From Rhodovulum strictum (lineage in GTDB: Bacteria; Pseudomonadota; Alphaproteobacteria; Rhodobacterales; Rhodobacteraceae), in assembly GCF_009649175.1 (NCBI RefSeq), contig NZ_WJPO01000007.1, positions 1 to 64,000 of the forward strand: a stretch of DNA of 64,000 nucleotides, read 5' to 3'. The notes under the pieces were generated by a model, which saw only the letters and a program-made list of their open reading frames with translations, searched no databases and was not told the DNA's origin. A program made the position numbers and the translations under genes. Positions 15,018 to 23,198 of this stretch are shown here, one piece after another (positions within the stretch are counted from its first letter, which is position 1; each line of letters opens with the position of its first letter).

Positions 15018-16528
15018 CTTGCTGTCCTTCTGAACAGGTCGGCATGGGTCTTGCGCAACTCGGCCTTCTGCACCTTGCCCATGGCGTTGCGCGGCAGTTC
15101 GGGCAGGACGACATATTCCCGGGGCTGCTTGTAGCGCGCAAGCCTTTCGGACAGCGCCGCCCGGATCGCGCCCGGGTCCGGCCCCGCCCCGGCCGCGGCC
15201 AGCACGGCCACCACCGCCTCGCCCAGATCGGGATGGGGCAGGCCGATCACCGCGCTTTCCAGAACGCCCGGCATCTCGTCCAGCACCAGTTCGACCTCCT
15301 TGGGATAGACGTTGTAGCCGCCCGAGATGATCAGATCCTTGGCCCGGCCCACGATGGTCACATAGCCCTGATCGTCGATCACGCCCAGATCGCCGGTGAT
15401 GAAGTAACCGTCCGGGCGGAACTCGGCCGCGGTCTTTTCGGGCATCTGCCAATAGCCCTGGAACACGTTCGGCCCGCGCACCTCGATCATGCCGGTCTCG
15501 CCCGGCGCCAGTTCCGCCCCGGTCTCCGGGTCCACGATCCGCAGATCGACATCCGGCAGCGCCAGCCCCACCGTCCCGGCCCGCCGCGCACCGTCGCAGG
15601 GGTTCGAGGTCAGCATGTTGGTTTCGGTCATCCCGTAGCGTTCCAGGATCGCATGGCCCGTGCGCTCGGCCCAGGCATGATGGGTTTCCGCCAGCAGCGG
15701 GGCCGAGCCCGACACGAACAGCCGCATATGCCCGACCGTTCCGCGCCCCAGCCGCGGATCGTCCAGCAACCGGGTGTAGAAGGTCGGAACGCCCATCATC
15801 GCCGTTGCCCGCGGCAGCAGCGCGAAAACCTGCTCGATGTCGAATTTCGGCAGAAAGATCATCTGCCCGCCCGACAGCAGCACCACGTTGCTGGCCACGA
15901 ACAGCCCATGGGTGTGAAAGATCGGCAGGGCATGCAGCAGCACATCGGCTTCGGTGAACCGCCACAGGTCGACCAGCGTGCGCGCGTTCGACAACAGGTT
16001 GCGATGGCTCATCATCGCGCCCTTGGACCGCCCCGTGGTGCCCGAGGTATATAGCAGCGCCGCCAGATCCTCCGGCCCGCGCGGCTCGGGCGTCAGGCTG
16101 TCGGGCCCGGCATCCGCCAGCGCATCGAAACTGCCGCCCGGCCCCAGGCTTTCCAGCCGCAGGCCCAGCCGTTCGGCCAGCGGGGTCAGCGCCGCCACCC
16201 GGTCGGGATCGACCAGCAGCAGCCGGGCGCCGCAATCGGTGACGAAATATTCCAGCTCATCCGCCGTATAGGCCGGGTTCAGCGGCAGGAAGACCGCCCC
16301 CGTCGCCACCGCGGCCCCATAACAGGCCAGCATCTGCGGTGTCTTGGACGCCTGCACCGCGATCCGCTCGCCCGCCGCAAGGCCCATGGCCCGCAGCGCA
16401 TTGCCGAACCGCGCGATCATCCGGTGAAACCCGTCCGCACTGACCGCGCTGCCATCGGGCAGGATCAGAAAGGGCCGCTCCTGCCCCGCAAGCGGGGCGA
16501 ACAGCGCATCGTAAAGCGGGTTGGCCAT
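15014..16528 (-). CDS. matB: Malonyl-CoA synthetase
   Basis: Adenylate-forming acyl-CoA ligase, 504 residues, the length of characterised MatB proteins. The P-loop is TSGTTGRSKG (161-170). The region ERYGMTETNMLTSNPCDGARRAGTVG is the MatB-type A5 motif. YFITGDLG and KDLIISGGYNVYPKEVE are the hinge motifs, and NAMGKVQKAELR carries the C-terminal catalytic lysine. The ATG at 16528 has a strong AGGAGGT. MatB makes malonyl-CoA from malonate, ATP and CoA, usually for malonate use or detoxification. No malonyl-CoA decarboxylase (matA) is adjacent; a quinone oxidoreductase follows instead. Other short-chain acids are possible substrates. Confidence 0.83.
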   Translation of the reverse strand: MANPLYDALFAPLAGQERPFLILPDGSAVSADGFHRMIARFGNALRAMGLAAGERIAVQASKTPQMLACYGAAVATGAVFLPLNPAYTADELEYFVTDCGARLLLVDPDRVAALTPLAERLGLRLESLGPGGSFDALADAGPDSLTPEPRGPEDLAALLYTSGTTGRSKGAMMSHRNLLSNARTLVDLWRFTEADVLLHALPIFHTHGLFVASNVVLLSGGQMIFLPKFDIEQVFALLPRATAMMGVPTFYTRLLDDPRLGRGTVGHMRLFVSGSAPLLAETHHAWAERTGHAILERYGMTETNMLTSNPCDGARRAGTVGLALPDVDLRIVDPETGAELAPGETGMIEVRGPNVFQGYWQMPEKTAAEFRPDGYFITGDLGVIDDQGYVTIVGRAKDLIISGGYNVYPKEVELVLDEMPGVLESAVIGLPHPDLGEAVVAVLAAAGAGPDPGAIRAALSERLARYKQPREYVVLPELPRNAMGKVQKAELRKTHADLFRRTAR

Positions 16529-16947
16529 CGGTCGGACCTCCTGTTCGGGCGGCGCAGACCTGCCGCCCCCGTCTGTTGAGCAGGATCGGCCCGCATCGGC
16601 AAGAGCACGAACAGGTTCCCCCGGATGCGCCCCTTGCCCTGTCGGCCCGGAATCGCAGGATCCGTGGGTCGCCATGGCCGCGCCCGGTATCAACGGGCCT
16701 GTGCATCAAATCCGCAGGAACTGTCCGTTTCGCGGATCACATGCGGGGGTGCCATCTGCGGCCCTTTCGGACCCCCCTTTCCCCCGTCCGAAAAGACCCT
16801 GTTCCGCCCCGAAGCGCAGGAAACCGGCCCTCCGCGCGCCCGGCAAACGCCTTGCCCGCGCAATCAAATGGTCGTTTACCGATGACACATCAAACTGAAA
16901 ACGCCCCTGCCCTGCCCCGCTACCCACCGGGACAGCGCCGCAAAAAC
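16529..16947. other. Gene-free stretch upstream of matB
   Basis: No credible coding sequence. It contains the matB ribosome-binding site and an inverted repeat, TTTCGGAC at 16765-16772 with GTCCGAAA at 16786-16793 around a pyrimidine-rich 13-base spacer. The repeat may be an operator or hairpin for matB, since no T-tract follows on the minus strand. The segment 16861-16915 is locally richer in A and T and could hold a promoter, but I cannot place one. Confidence 0.4.
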
Positions 16948-16963
16948 CTTCCCCGCGGGGAAG
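16948..16963. repeat. parS: Partition palindrome, copy 1 (parS-like)
   Basis: Perfect 16-bp palindrome CTTCCCCGCGGGGAAG, 10 bases downstream of the parB stop. One of five copies between 16.9 and 19.5 kb; the motif was not noticed elsewhere in the window. Its restriction to the par/rep module supports a ParB binding (centromere) role. Confidence 0.7.
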
Positions 16964-16972
16964 ATTCCGGCC

Positions 16973-18094
16973 CTACCCGTCCAGTTGGTCCAGCATCTGG
17001 CGCACCGCCTGTTCCAGCCGCCGCCGGTCGATGGTGGTAAAGTCGCGGTCCAGCCGGATCTCCAGCTTGCCGACCCCGGCCACGCATTTGGCCCGCCCCT
17101 CGCGCCGGTCGAACTGAAAGCTCGCCCTGGCCTTTGCGGGTTTCTCGGGCCGGGTCGCGGGCCGGGCCGCGCCGGGCTCGTCCCAGCCCTGATCCGGCTC
17201 GGGCTCGCCCGCAAAGCGGCGCAGCACGCCCAGTTCATCCGCCAGCGAGCGGTTGTCCCAATCCCTGAGTTCGGCCCGGATCGCGCCGGACAGCCCCTCG
17301 ACCTCTTCCAGCTTGCGGGCCAGCGTCAGCCCCAGCGCACGCGGGATGCCCTGCGGATAGGTCAGGTCTTCGCCAAGCGCCTCGACCACCGTCATGAAGC
17401 CGCGGATATAGCTGCGCTTCTGGTAGCCCGCCGACTTGAACAGCACCGCGACGGCCTTTTCCGGGTCGCTGACCGCGGTACCCGGATCGGCGGCATAGTC
17501 GATCGCCAGCATGGCCATCTCGGCGAACGAGATATCCTTGCGCACCAGGTTCTCGTCGACCATCTTGCGATAGAGCGCCTCCAGATCCTCGCCGGGCTGG
17601 GTGACGGCAGCCGGGATGGTGGCATAGCGGGCGGTATCCCCTGTCTCCTCCAGAAGCTCGCGATAGGCCGCAAGCCGGCGATAACCCTGGATCAGTTCGT
17701 AGCGGCCATCCTCGCGCGATTCCAGCCGGATCGGGTTCGACAGGCCCAGTTCCGCAATCGACGCCTTGAGGTCGGCAAGCTCGGCATCCGGCCCCGCCTT
17801 GCGGTCGCGCACCAGCTTGGACATCTCGACCAGCTCCAGCGGCACCAGCTCGATGACCAGCCCAAGCCGCTTCAGCCGGACATGTTCATGCGCCAGCGCG
17901 TCGTTCTCGGCGCGGATCTGCGACTCGATTTCCTGCCGCTCCAGGGTCGAGGTGACGGTCTCGGAAATGGCGGTGGCCATCGGCCCGCGCCGGGCCGGGG
18001 CATCGCCGACCTTCCCCGCGGGGAAGGTTTCGGCGCCATCGGCGATGCTGCCCTCGGGCAGGTCGATGTCGAACATGCGGCGTTTCCTGCTCAT
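16973..18094 (-). CDS. parB: ParB/RepB-type plasmid partition protein
   Basis: Centromere-binding partner of ParA, 373 residues. The ParB/Srx-like domain contains VRDRKAGPDAELADLKASIAELG, NPIRLESREDGRYELIQGYRRLAAYREL and the MVDENLVRKDISFAEMAMLAIDY block, the analogue of the 'ENiqReDLnp' box. An HTH-like segment follows. The start at 18094 has GAGGGGGCCGCG upstream that overlaps the parA stop; the genes are 10 bp apart. Near the N-terminus (23-29) the palindromic parS-like element is translated as TFPAGKV, in an otherwise low-complexity region. Together with parA and the initiator at 19883 it defines a replicon. Confidence 0.87.
   Translation of the reverse strand: MSRKRRMFDIDLPEGSIADGAETFPAGKVGDAPARRGPMATAISETVTSTLERQEIESQIRAENDALAHEHVRLKRLGLVIELVPLELVEMSKLVRDRKAGPDAELADLKASIAELGLSNPIRLESREDGRYELIQGYRRLAAYRELLEETGDTARYATIPAAVTQPGEDLEALYRKMVDENLVRKDISFAEMAMLAIDYAADPGTAVSDPEKAVAVLFKSAGYQKRSYIRGFMTVVEALGEDLTYPQGIPRALGLTLARKLEEVEGLSGAIRAELRDWDNRSLADELGVLRRFAGEPEPDQGWDEPGAARPATRPEKPAKARASFQFDRREGRAKCVAGVGKLEIRLDRDFTTIDRRRLEQAVRQMLDQLDG
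18009..18028. repeat. parS: Partition palindrome, copy 2, inside parB
   Basis: 20-bp perfect palindrome with the shared 16-bp core at 18011-18026 plus AC/GT. It lies in frame within the parB N-terminal coding region and encodes TFPAGKV, the same heptapeptide as the copy inside parA. A site within the gene that is kept palindromic at every base argues for DNA-level selection. Confidence 0.72.
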
Positions 18095-18104
18095 CGCGGC
18101 CCCC

Positions 18105-19397
18105 TCAGATCCGGTCCCAGGCAGCCAGCATGCTGCCCCTGAATTCCTCATAGGCGCGGTCGAAACTGGCCCGCGCCCGGCGCCATGTCTCGCGCGTCAT
18201 CTCGCGATAGTCGATCTCGTATACCGACGAGAGAAAGCGGCCCGACTGCTCGACCGCGCGCGTCATCTCGATCGGATGCTCGGCGACATGCGGGCCAAAG
18301 ACCTTGCGAAAGGCGTCGAACATCGCGCGGTGCAGGTCGTTGCCCGGCTCGTAGCGGGTCATCAGAAAGCGGATCTCGGCAAAGCTCTTGGGCAGCGAAA
18401 CCTTCCCCGCGGGGAAGGTCGGACCGAAACCCGACAGATCCTCCAGCGCCTCGGCCAACTGCCCGATGAAGCTGGTGGTCGAGTCGTATTCCCAATAGCC
18501 GGGGCCCGACGGGATATAGAGCATGTCGGCGGCAAAGACCGCGTTCATCGACTGATAGCCGATGGCGGGCGGGCAGTCGAACAGCACCAAGTCGTAATCG
18601 TCGTCGCCCAGCCCGTCCAGATAGCGCGACACGGCGGCAAAGAACGACCATTCCGGGTTCAGGTGGCGATACTGCGCGCTGGCGAACTCGACAAAGGCGG
18701 CATTGGCACAGGAGGGCACGATGTCGATCGTGGACCAGGCCGTGGGCTTGATGAAGTCGCCATGCCGCAACTCGCCCAGACCCAGATCGCGGATCGAGGC
18801 CGGGATCTGGCGGCGGGGCAGGGCGGTGCCGCTGGCCGCCCCCGTGACGGCGGTGTTCATCCGGTCCGTCTCGCGGATCAGGTCGCGGGCCATGATGCCC
18901 CAGACGGTGTAATCCTCGGCCACGTCGGTCAGGCCCATGGAATGGCTCAGCGTCGCCTGCGGATCGAAATCGACCAGCAGCACCCGATAGCCATCCAGCG
19001 CCGCGGCATGGGCGAAATGCAGCGCCACCGTCGACTTGCCCGCCCCGCCCTTGAAGTTCGCGATGGCCGCCCGGAACGCCCGCTTGCCCGCCGGGCGGGG
19101 GGGCATCAGGGTCTTGCGGTTGATCTTCATCTTGCGGCGCAGCGCGTTGATCTCGTCGAGACTGAACCAGCGCTGCCGCCCGTCCGGCTCGACTTCCCCG
19201 CCGGGAAGGTCGGGCTCGGCCGCCAGCCGACCGCGGAAGGTGGACTGGTTGATGCGGAAGATCAGTTCCGCCACCTCCCAGGAGGAGAACCGGCGCAGGG
19301 TCTTCTGGTTCTCGGGGCTGAAGGTCTGCTGCCGGATCCAGCCCTGCATCTTGAGCGACTGGGCCTGCAATCGCGTCAGATCCTCATGTGTGTACAT
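18105..19397 (-). CDS. parA: ParA/RepA-type plasmid partition ATPase
   Basis: Walker-type partition ATPase, 430 residues. The N-terminal ~100 residues form a helix-turn-helix extension (THEDLTRLQAQSLKM, FSSWEVAELIFRINQSTFRG) as in autoregulatory ParA proteins. The deviant Walker A is FKGGAGKST (115-123), followed by VLLVDFDPQATLSHSMG and the Walker B region LVLFDCPPAIGYQSMNA. The start at 19397 has AGAGGCGAGT upstream. Two palindromic elements fall in the coding sequence: one encodes TFPAGKV at 326-332, an imperfect one DLPGGEV near 63-69. First gene of the parAB operon, with another palindrome about 90 bp upstream, consistent with autoregulation or centromere function. Confidence 0.9.
   Translation of the reverse strand: MYTHEDLTRLQAQSLKMQGWIRQQTFSPENQKTLRRFSSWEVAELIFRINQSTFRGRLAAEPDLPGGEVEPDGRQRWFSLDEINALRRKMKINRKTLMPPRPAGKRAFRAAIANFKGGAGKSTVALHFAHAAALDGYRVLLVDFDPQATLSHSMGLTDVAEDYTVWGIMARDLIRETDRMNTAVTGAASGTALPRRQIPASIRDLGLGELRHGDFIKPTAWSTIDIVPSCANAAFVEFASAQYRHLNPEWSFFAAVSRYLDGLGDDDYDLVLFDCPPAIGYQSMNAVFAADMLYIPSGPGYWEYDSTTSFIGQLAEALEDLSGFGPTFPAGKVSLPKSFAEIRFLMTRYEPGNDLHRAMFDAFRKVFGPHVAEHPIEMTRAVEQSGRFLSSVYEIDYREMTRETWRRARASFDRAYEEFRGSMLAAWDRI
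18400..18419. repeat. parS: Partition palindrome, copy 3, inside parA
   Basis: 20-bp perfect palindrome identical to copy 2, with AC/GT flanking the 16-bp core. In the parA frame it reads TFPAGKV, inserted between a helix ending LEDLSGFGP and a segment starting SLPKSF. Confidence 0.72.
19193..19208. repeat. parS: Partition palindrome, copy 4, degenerate, inside parA
   Basis: CTTCCCCGCCGGGAAG: the six outer bases of each arm are conserved and complementary, but the centre carries a mismatch. It lies in the 5' part of parA and encodes part of DLPGGEV. Likely a diverged copy of the same element. Confidence 0.55.
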
Positions 19398-19485
19398 ACT
19401 CGCCTCTTTGGAACGTAAATTCTTGCCTGTTTCCCAAATACGCCGAACTTGCCACGAATGCAAAACCGAAGTTATCATCGGATCA

Positions 19486-19507
19486 GATCTTCCCCGCGGG
19501 GAAGATC
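19486..19507. repeat. parS: Partition palindrome, copy 5, upstream of parA
   Basis: 22-bp perfect palindrome: the shared 16-bp core extended by GAT and ATC on either side. It is the longest copy and sits about 90 bp upstream of the parA start, where binding could also regulate the parAB promoter. Confidence 0.72.
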
Positions 19508-19582
19508 CGGCCCTGCGGCAAGGGGGATCGGCCCGAATCGCCCGGGGGGAGGGCAGGGGGGGGCGCCTCGGTCCAAGGCGGG

Positions 19583-19632
19583 CATATTGGGGGACAGATG
19601 GCTTGCCCCCACCGCATGTTGGGGGGACATTT
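19583..19632. repeat. Iteron-like direct repeats
   Basis: CATATTGGGGGACAGAT at 19583 and CATGTTGGGGGGACATTT at 19615 share CAT-R-TTGGGGG-ACA. The 32-base offset is close to three helical turns, so both would face the same side of the DNA. They lie 250-300 bp upstream of the replication initiator gene, where iterons would be expected. With two copies the case is modest. Confidence 0.4.
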
Positions 19633-19882
19633 CCTGCGGAATGGGGGTCACCCTATGCGACCCCCTTTACCATTGATACCCTTTTCCTCCGGAAAGGAAT
19701 TGGATCGGGGAACCGCCCCCAAGCCAGTGCCCTTGACAGAATCGCAAAGGCGGACGCTAATGACCGGCATGGAGCGAAGAGCGTTGAGTATCGGCGCCGC
19801 GCCCGCCAAGAGCCGGATCACGGCCAGCAAACCCGAGGCAGGCCCCGACCGGAACGCGGACGGGGATGGATAGGAGAGAGAC

Positions 19883-20563
19883 ATGCAGCTTGCCCGGCCC
19901 GTCGGGCGCGAGGCCGCATCGCGCAAGTACGACATCCTGTCGGCCCTGATGGCGTTCGGACTGTCGCAGGACAAGCATGTGCAGCGGCAGGTGCTGCGGG
20001 TCATGGCGCTGATCACCACGCGCTACAACTGGCAGCGCGACGAGCTGACGATGGGGCAGGGAGAAATCGCGCGGCTGTGGTCGGTGGACGAGCGCACGGT
20101 AAAGCGCGAGATGGCGCGGCTGCGGGCGCGGGGCTGGCTGGTGCTGAAACGGCAGGGCGCGCGCGGGCGGGTCAGCACCTATGGGATGGACCTGAACCGC
20201 ATGCTGGATGACACGCGCCCGGCCTGGCCGCTGATCGGCGAGGATTTCATGGCGCGGCTGGACCCGGCGGCCGCGGCGGGGCAGGGGGGGTCGAACGTGG
20301 TGCCGCTGCGCGCCGTGCCCGTGCCGATGGCGGATGGCTCTGTCTGGGCGGCGGCGCAGGCCTGGCTGCATGCCGAGGATCCGGCAACCTATGGCGCCTG
20401 GTTCCATGCGCTGAGCGATGCGGGGCTGGAGGCCAATGCCCTGACCCTGGCCGCGCCCACGCGGTTTCACGCAAGCTATGTCGCCACGAACCTCAAGGAA
20501 AAGCTGCTGTCGGCGCTGCGCCGGGTCGATCCCAGCGTCAGGGATGTGCGCATCGTCGGCTGA
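19883..20563 (+). CDS. DnaA-like plasmid replication initiator
   Basis: 226 residues. The N-terminal part is a winged-helix/HTH domain (VLRVMALITTRYNWQRDELTM, GEIARLWSVDERTVKREMARL, GRVSTYGMDLNRML). The C-terminal ~75 residues resemble domain I of DnaA (WAAAQAWLHAEDPATYGAWF, LTLAAPTRFHASYVATNLKEKL, DPSVRDVRIVG). This architecture is that of the 'DnaA-like' initiators known from plasmids of the Roseobacter group. A good AGGAGAGAG precedes the ATG. It is divergent from parAB across the 485-bp presumed origin, the expected layout of such replicons. No other replication gene is seen in the window. Confidence 0.8.
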   Translation: MQLARPVGREAASRKYDILSALMAFGLSQDKHVQRQVLRVMALITTRYNWQRDELTMGQGEIARLWSVDERTVKREMARLRARGWLVLKRQGARGRVSTYGMDLNRMLDDTRPAWPLIGEDFMARLDPAAAAGQGGSNVVPLRAVPVPMADGSVWAAAQAWLHAEDPATYGAWFHALSDAGLEANALTLAAPTRFHASYVATNLKEKLLSALRRVDPSVRDVRIVG

Positions 20564-20578
20564 CGGCCCGCGGCTGCG

Positions 20579-22201
20579 TCACGGTGCCGGATCGCCCGGG
20601 ACAGGGCGGAGGGCCAGAAGGGTGGTTCCGGCTGCGCTGGCCAGAGGGTCAAGGCCCGGGCGGTCGGGGGCGGTTCCGCCGATCAGCAGGACATGGGTGA
20701 AATGGTCCTGCCAGCCGGGAACGAAGGCCCAGATCTCGCGCATTGGCGCGCTGAAGCGGTCGGGCGGCAGGTCGAGCAGGTGGAGCGGCACCGCAACGGG
20801 CTGGGCGGCGGACAGGGCCTGCCATTCGGGGGCAAGGGCCAGGCGATGCGAGCCGCCGACAAAGAGCGTCGGCACGAAGGCCCCGGCAAGGGGCACCAGA
20901 TAGGCCGCGCTGTGGAAATGCCGCGTGGTCAGGGGGGCGCGGCTTGCGATCACGGGCAGCACCCGGGCCCCGGCGGGCAGGTTTGCCGCCACGGCGGCGA
21001 TGGAGGCGATCTCGGCCGAATAGGCGCGGGCCGCGCGGTCCAGCACATGCGCGCGCAGCGCGATGACGGCGAGCAGCGCCAGCATCAGCCCGCCCGCCAG
21101 CCGGTTCGACGGTGGGCGGGCGCCAGGGATCGGGCGCAGGTCGGTGGCCGCGATCAGCAGCCCGAGCAGCAGGACGGGATAGCGCAGATGGGTGAAATGG
21201 ACCCCCGACAACTGGACCGGCATCAGCAAGGTGACCAGCCCCAGCAGCAGAAGCGGCAGCCGCATCCCGGCGGCCAGCCGGATCGACAGCCCGTTGCGCC
21301 GCGCCAGCGCCCAGAGCAGGGGAAGGGCGGCCAGAAACAGCACCGCCTGCCCGGCAAGGGGGTGCAGCAACGCGCCCCCGCCCGGGGTGGAGCCGAAGGG
21401 CGACAGCAGGAGTTGCAGACGTTCGGACAGGGGGCCGAACTGCGTGGCGCTGCCGTAACCCGGCGCCGGGGCGGTGACGCCGATCAGCACATGCGCAAGG
21501 CAGATCGTGCAGATTGCCACAAGGCCGGGCCAGTCCACCGCGCGAAGATCGGGGCGCAGGCCGGGACGCCATGCGCGCCCGGCCTCGTAGCCGATGACCA
21601 GAGCCGCATAGGCGAGCAGCACCAGCACATGGCCCAGATAAAGCAGCGCCACCACCGCCAGCGTCAGGGCCAGACGCAGCGCGGGCGCGGCGCCGCGGGT
21701 GGCGATCCACAGGGCAAGGCCGAGGATGCCGAAGGGCAGGGTGACGGCGTAATTCTCGAACCCCCAGAGGATGTTGGCGTTATGGACCAGCAGTCCGGCC
21801 AGCAGCGGCCAGGCCGACCAGCGGCCATGCAGCACCCGGTGCAGCACCATGACCGCCCCCATGAAGCCGACCATCGCGAAGCCCATCGCCCAATGCGAGA
21901 AGGCGACCGCATCCGCCGCCGAGACGGGCGCGACCAGCATCCGCAGCCGCCAGGCCAGATCGACGGCGGCATTCGTGGCCGGACCGTCCAGCAGCCCGTC
22001 CCGAAGGATGAAATAGTCGGCCAGCGCCCCATCGGTCCCGGCCGCAAGATGGCGCCGGGCGATGTGGTTGGGCAGATCCTCGAAGGGCAGGAACGGGTTC
22101 AACACAAGCGGCAGCACGATCAGCGCCGCGGTCGCCAGCGTCAGCGCCGCAAGCCAGGGGACAGGGCGGAAGGCCGCGGCGTCAGGGGCCGGGCTTTGCA
22201 T
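20579..22201 (-). CDS. Polytopic membrane protein, candidate GtrS/GT-C-type glycosyltransferase
   Basis: 540 residues with about ten or more hydrophobic helices, e.g. WLAALTLATAALIVLPLVL, MGFAMVGFMGAVMVLH, LALTLAVVALLYLGHVLVLLAY and LPLLLLGLVTLLMPV. An acidic pair in the first periplasmic loop (PFLPFEDLPNHIARRHLA) resembles the catalytic loop of GT-C transferases, and a large soluble C-terminal domain follows. It overlaps the end of the GtrB-like gene by 20 bp, the position normally held by the serotype-specific GtrS transferase. That role is inference; the family is not recognised with certainty. Confidence 0.6.
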   Translation of the reverse strand: MQSPAPDAAAFRPVPWLAALTLATAALIVLPLVLNPFLPFEDLPNHIARRHLAAGTDGALADYFILRDGLLDGPATNAAVDLAWRLRMLVAPVSAADAVAFSHWAMGFAMVGFMGAVMVLHRVLHGRWSAWPLLAGLLVHNANILWGFENYAVTLPFGILGLALWIATRGAAPALRLALTLAVVALLYLGHVLVLLAYAALVIGYEAGRAWRPGLRPDLRAVDWPGLVAICTICLAHVLIGVTAPAPGYGSATQFGPLSERLQLLLSPFGSTPGGGALLHPLAGQAVLFLAALPLLWALARRNGLSIRLAAGMRLPLLLLGLVTLLMPVQLSGVHFTHLRYPVLLLGLLIAATDLRPIPGARPPSNRLAGGLMLALLAVIALRAHVLDRAARAYSAEIASIAAVAANLPAGARVLPVIASRAPLTTRHFHSAAYLVPLAGAFVPTLFVGGSHRLALAPEWQALSAAQPVAVPLHLLDLPPDRFSAPMREIWAFVPGWQDHFTHVLLIGGTAPDRPGLDPLASAAGTTLLALRPVPGDPAP

Positions 22202-23198
22202 GGCGCTGCACCTCGTCGATCAGGAAAGGCGGGCGGCGCTTGGTTTCCATGTAGGTCCGGCCCAGATATTCGCCGAGGATCCCGATGCCCATGATCTGGA
22301 TGCCGCCGATCAGGTAGATCGACACCACCAGCGAGGCCCAGCCCGACACCGTGGCCCCGGTCAGCGCCATGAAGACCGCATAGAGGATGTAGCCGAAGGC
22401 CAGCACCGAGATCACGAGCCCCAGATAGAAGATCCAGCGCAGCGGCCGCACCGAGAACGAGGTGATCCCGTCCAGCGCAAGCAGCAGCATCCGGCGCAAA
22501 GTGTAGCCGCTTTCGCCCCGGCAGCGCGGCAGGCGGGCATAGGAGACGACCGAACTGCGGAAGCCGAAGCTGCGGATCAGCCCGCGCAGGTACAGATTGG
22601 CCTCGCCATGCTGGCGCAATGCCTCGATCGACTTGCGCCCCATCAGGCGGAAATCGGCGTGGTTGTGCAGCACATCGACCCCCAGCGCCGCCAGCAGCCG
22701 GTAATAGCCCTGGGCGGTGATCCGCTTGAAGGCGGTATCGGCGCTGCGATCCTCGCGCACGCCGAACACGATCTCGTCGCCGCGCAGATGCGCCGCCAGC
22801 ATCCGGGGGATCACCGCGATGTCGTCCTGAAGATCGGCATCGAGGCTGATGACCGCATCGCCCGTCGCCGCCATCAGCCCGGCCAGCAGGGCGGGCTGGT
22901 GGCCGAAATTGCGCGACAGGCGGATCGCGACCGTGTCGGGGCGGCGCGTGGCGGCATCGGCGATCAGGGCCCAGGTGGCATCGGTCGAGCCGTCATCGAC
23001 AAGCACGATCTCGCAGCCGCGCAGGCCGGGGTTTTCCTGCCGCGCGGTGGCCCAGACCCGGTCCAGCGCCGCAAGCAGGGGGGCGATGTTGGCCGCCTCG
23101 TTGAAGCAGGGCACCACGAACGAGACCATGGCCGGGCGGGCCGCCGACGGGCTGACGGGCCAGACCGCGCCCAGGCGCTGTGCCGCGTTGCCGATCAT
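22182..23198 (-). CDS. Family 2 glycosyltransferase, GtrB-like polyprenyl-phosphate sugar transferase
   Basis: 338 residues. GT2 domain: SFVVPCFNEAANIAPLLAAL, EIVLVDDGSTDATW, SRNFGHQPALLAGL and SLDADLQDD (DxD and DLQD motifs). Two C-terminal membrane helices (IFYLGLVISVLAFGYILYAV, SLVVSIYLIGGIQIMGIGIL) and the LGEYLGRTYMETKRRP tail are those of GtrB/DPMS-like enzymes, which load a sugar onto undecaprenyl phosphate. The ATG at 23198 overlaps the gtrA-like stop as ATGA. With its neighbours it forms a gtr-type glycan modification operon. Confidence 0.87.
   Translation of the reverse strand: MIGNAAQRLGAVWPVSPSAARPAMVSFVVPCFNEAANIAPLLAALDRVWATARQENPGLRGCEIVLVDDGSTDATWALIADAATRRPDTVAIRLSRNFGHQPALLAGLMAATGDAVISLDADLQDDIAVIPRMLAAHLRGDEIVFGVREDRSADTAFKRITAQGYYRLLAALGVDVLHNHADFRLMGRKSIEALRQHGEANLYLRGLIRSFGFRSSVVSYARLPRCRGESGYTLRRMLLLALDGITSFSVRPLRWIFYLGLVISVLAFGYILYAVFMALTGATVSGWASLVVSIYLIGGIQIMGIGILGEYLGRTYMETKRRPPFLIDEVQRHAKPGP

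Larger units (their letters stand above)
19398..19882. other. Control and probable origin region between parA and the initiator gene
   Basis: 485 bp between divergent parA and rep. It holds palindrome copy 5, a G-rich tract (about 19540-19660), a pair of iteron-like direct repeats (19583 and 19615) and an inverted repeat GGGGGTC/GACCCCC around 19646-19668. It also holds an imperfect palindrome TTTCC-TCC-GGAAA near 19685. A 37-codon open frame (19760-19873, MTGMERRALSIG...) just upstream of rep is possible but unsupported by similarity. Origin function is inferred from position and structure. Confidence 0.5.

Noticed and set aside
14037-16235. A single 732-codon frame covering matB end and the quinone oxidoreductase
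   Set aside because: The N-terminal part is matB read out of frame; the real genes overlap by ATGA at 15014-15017.
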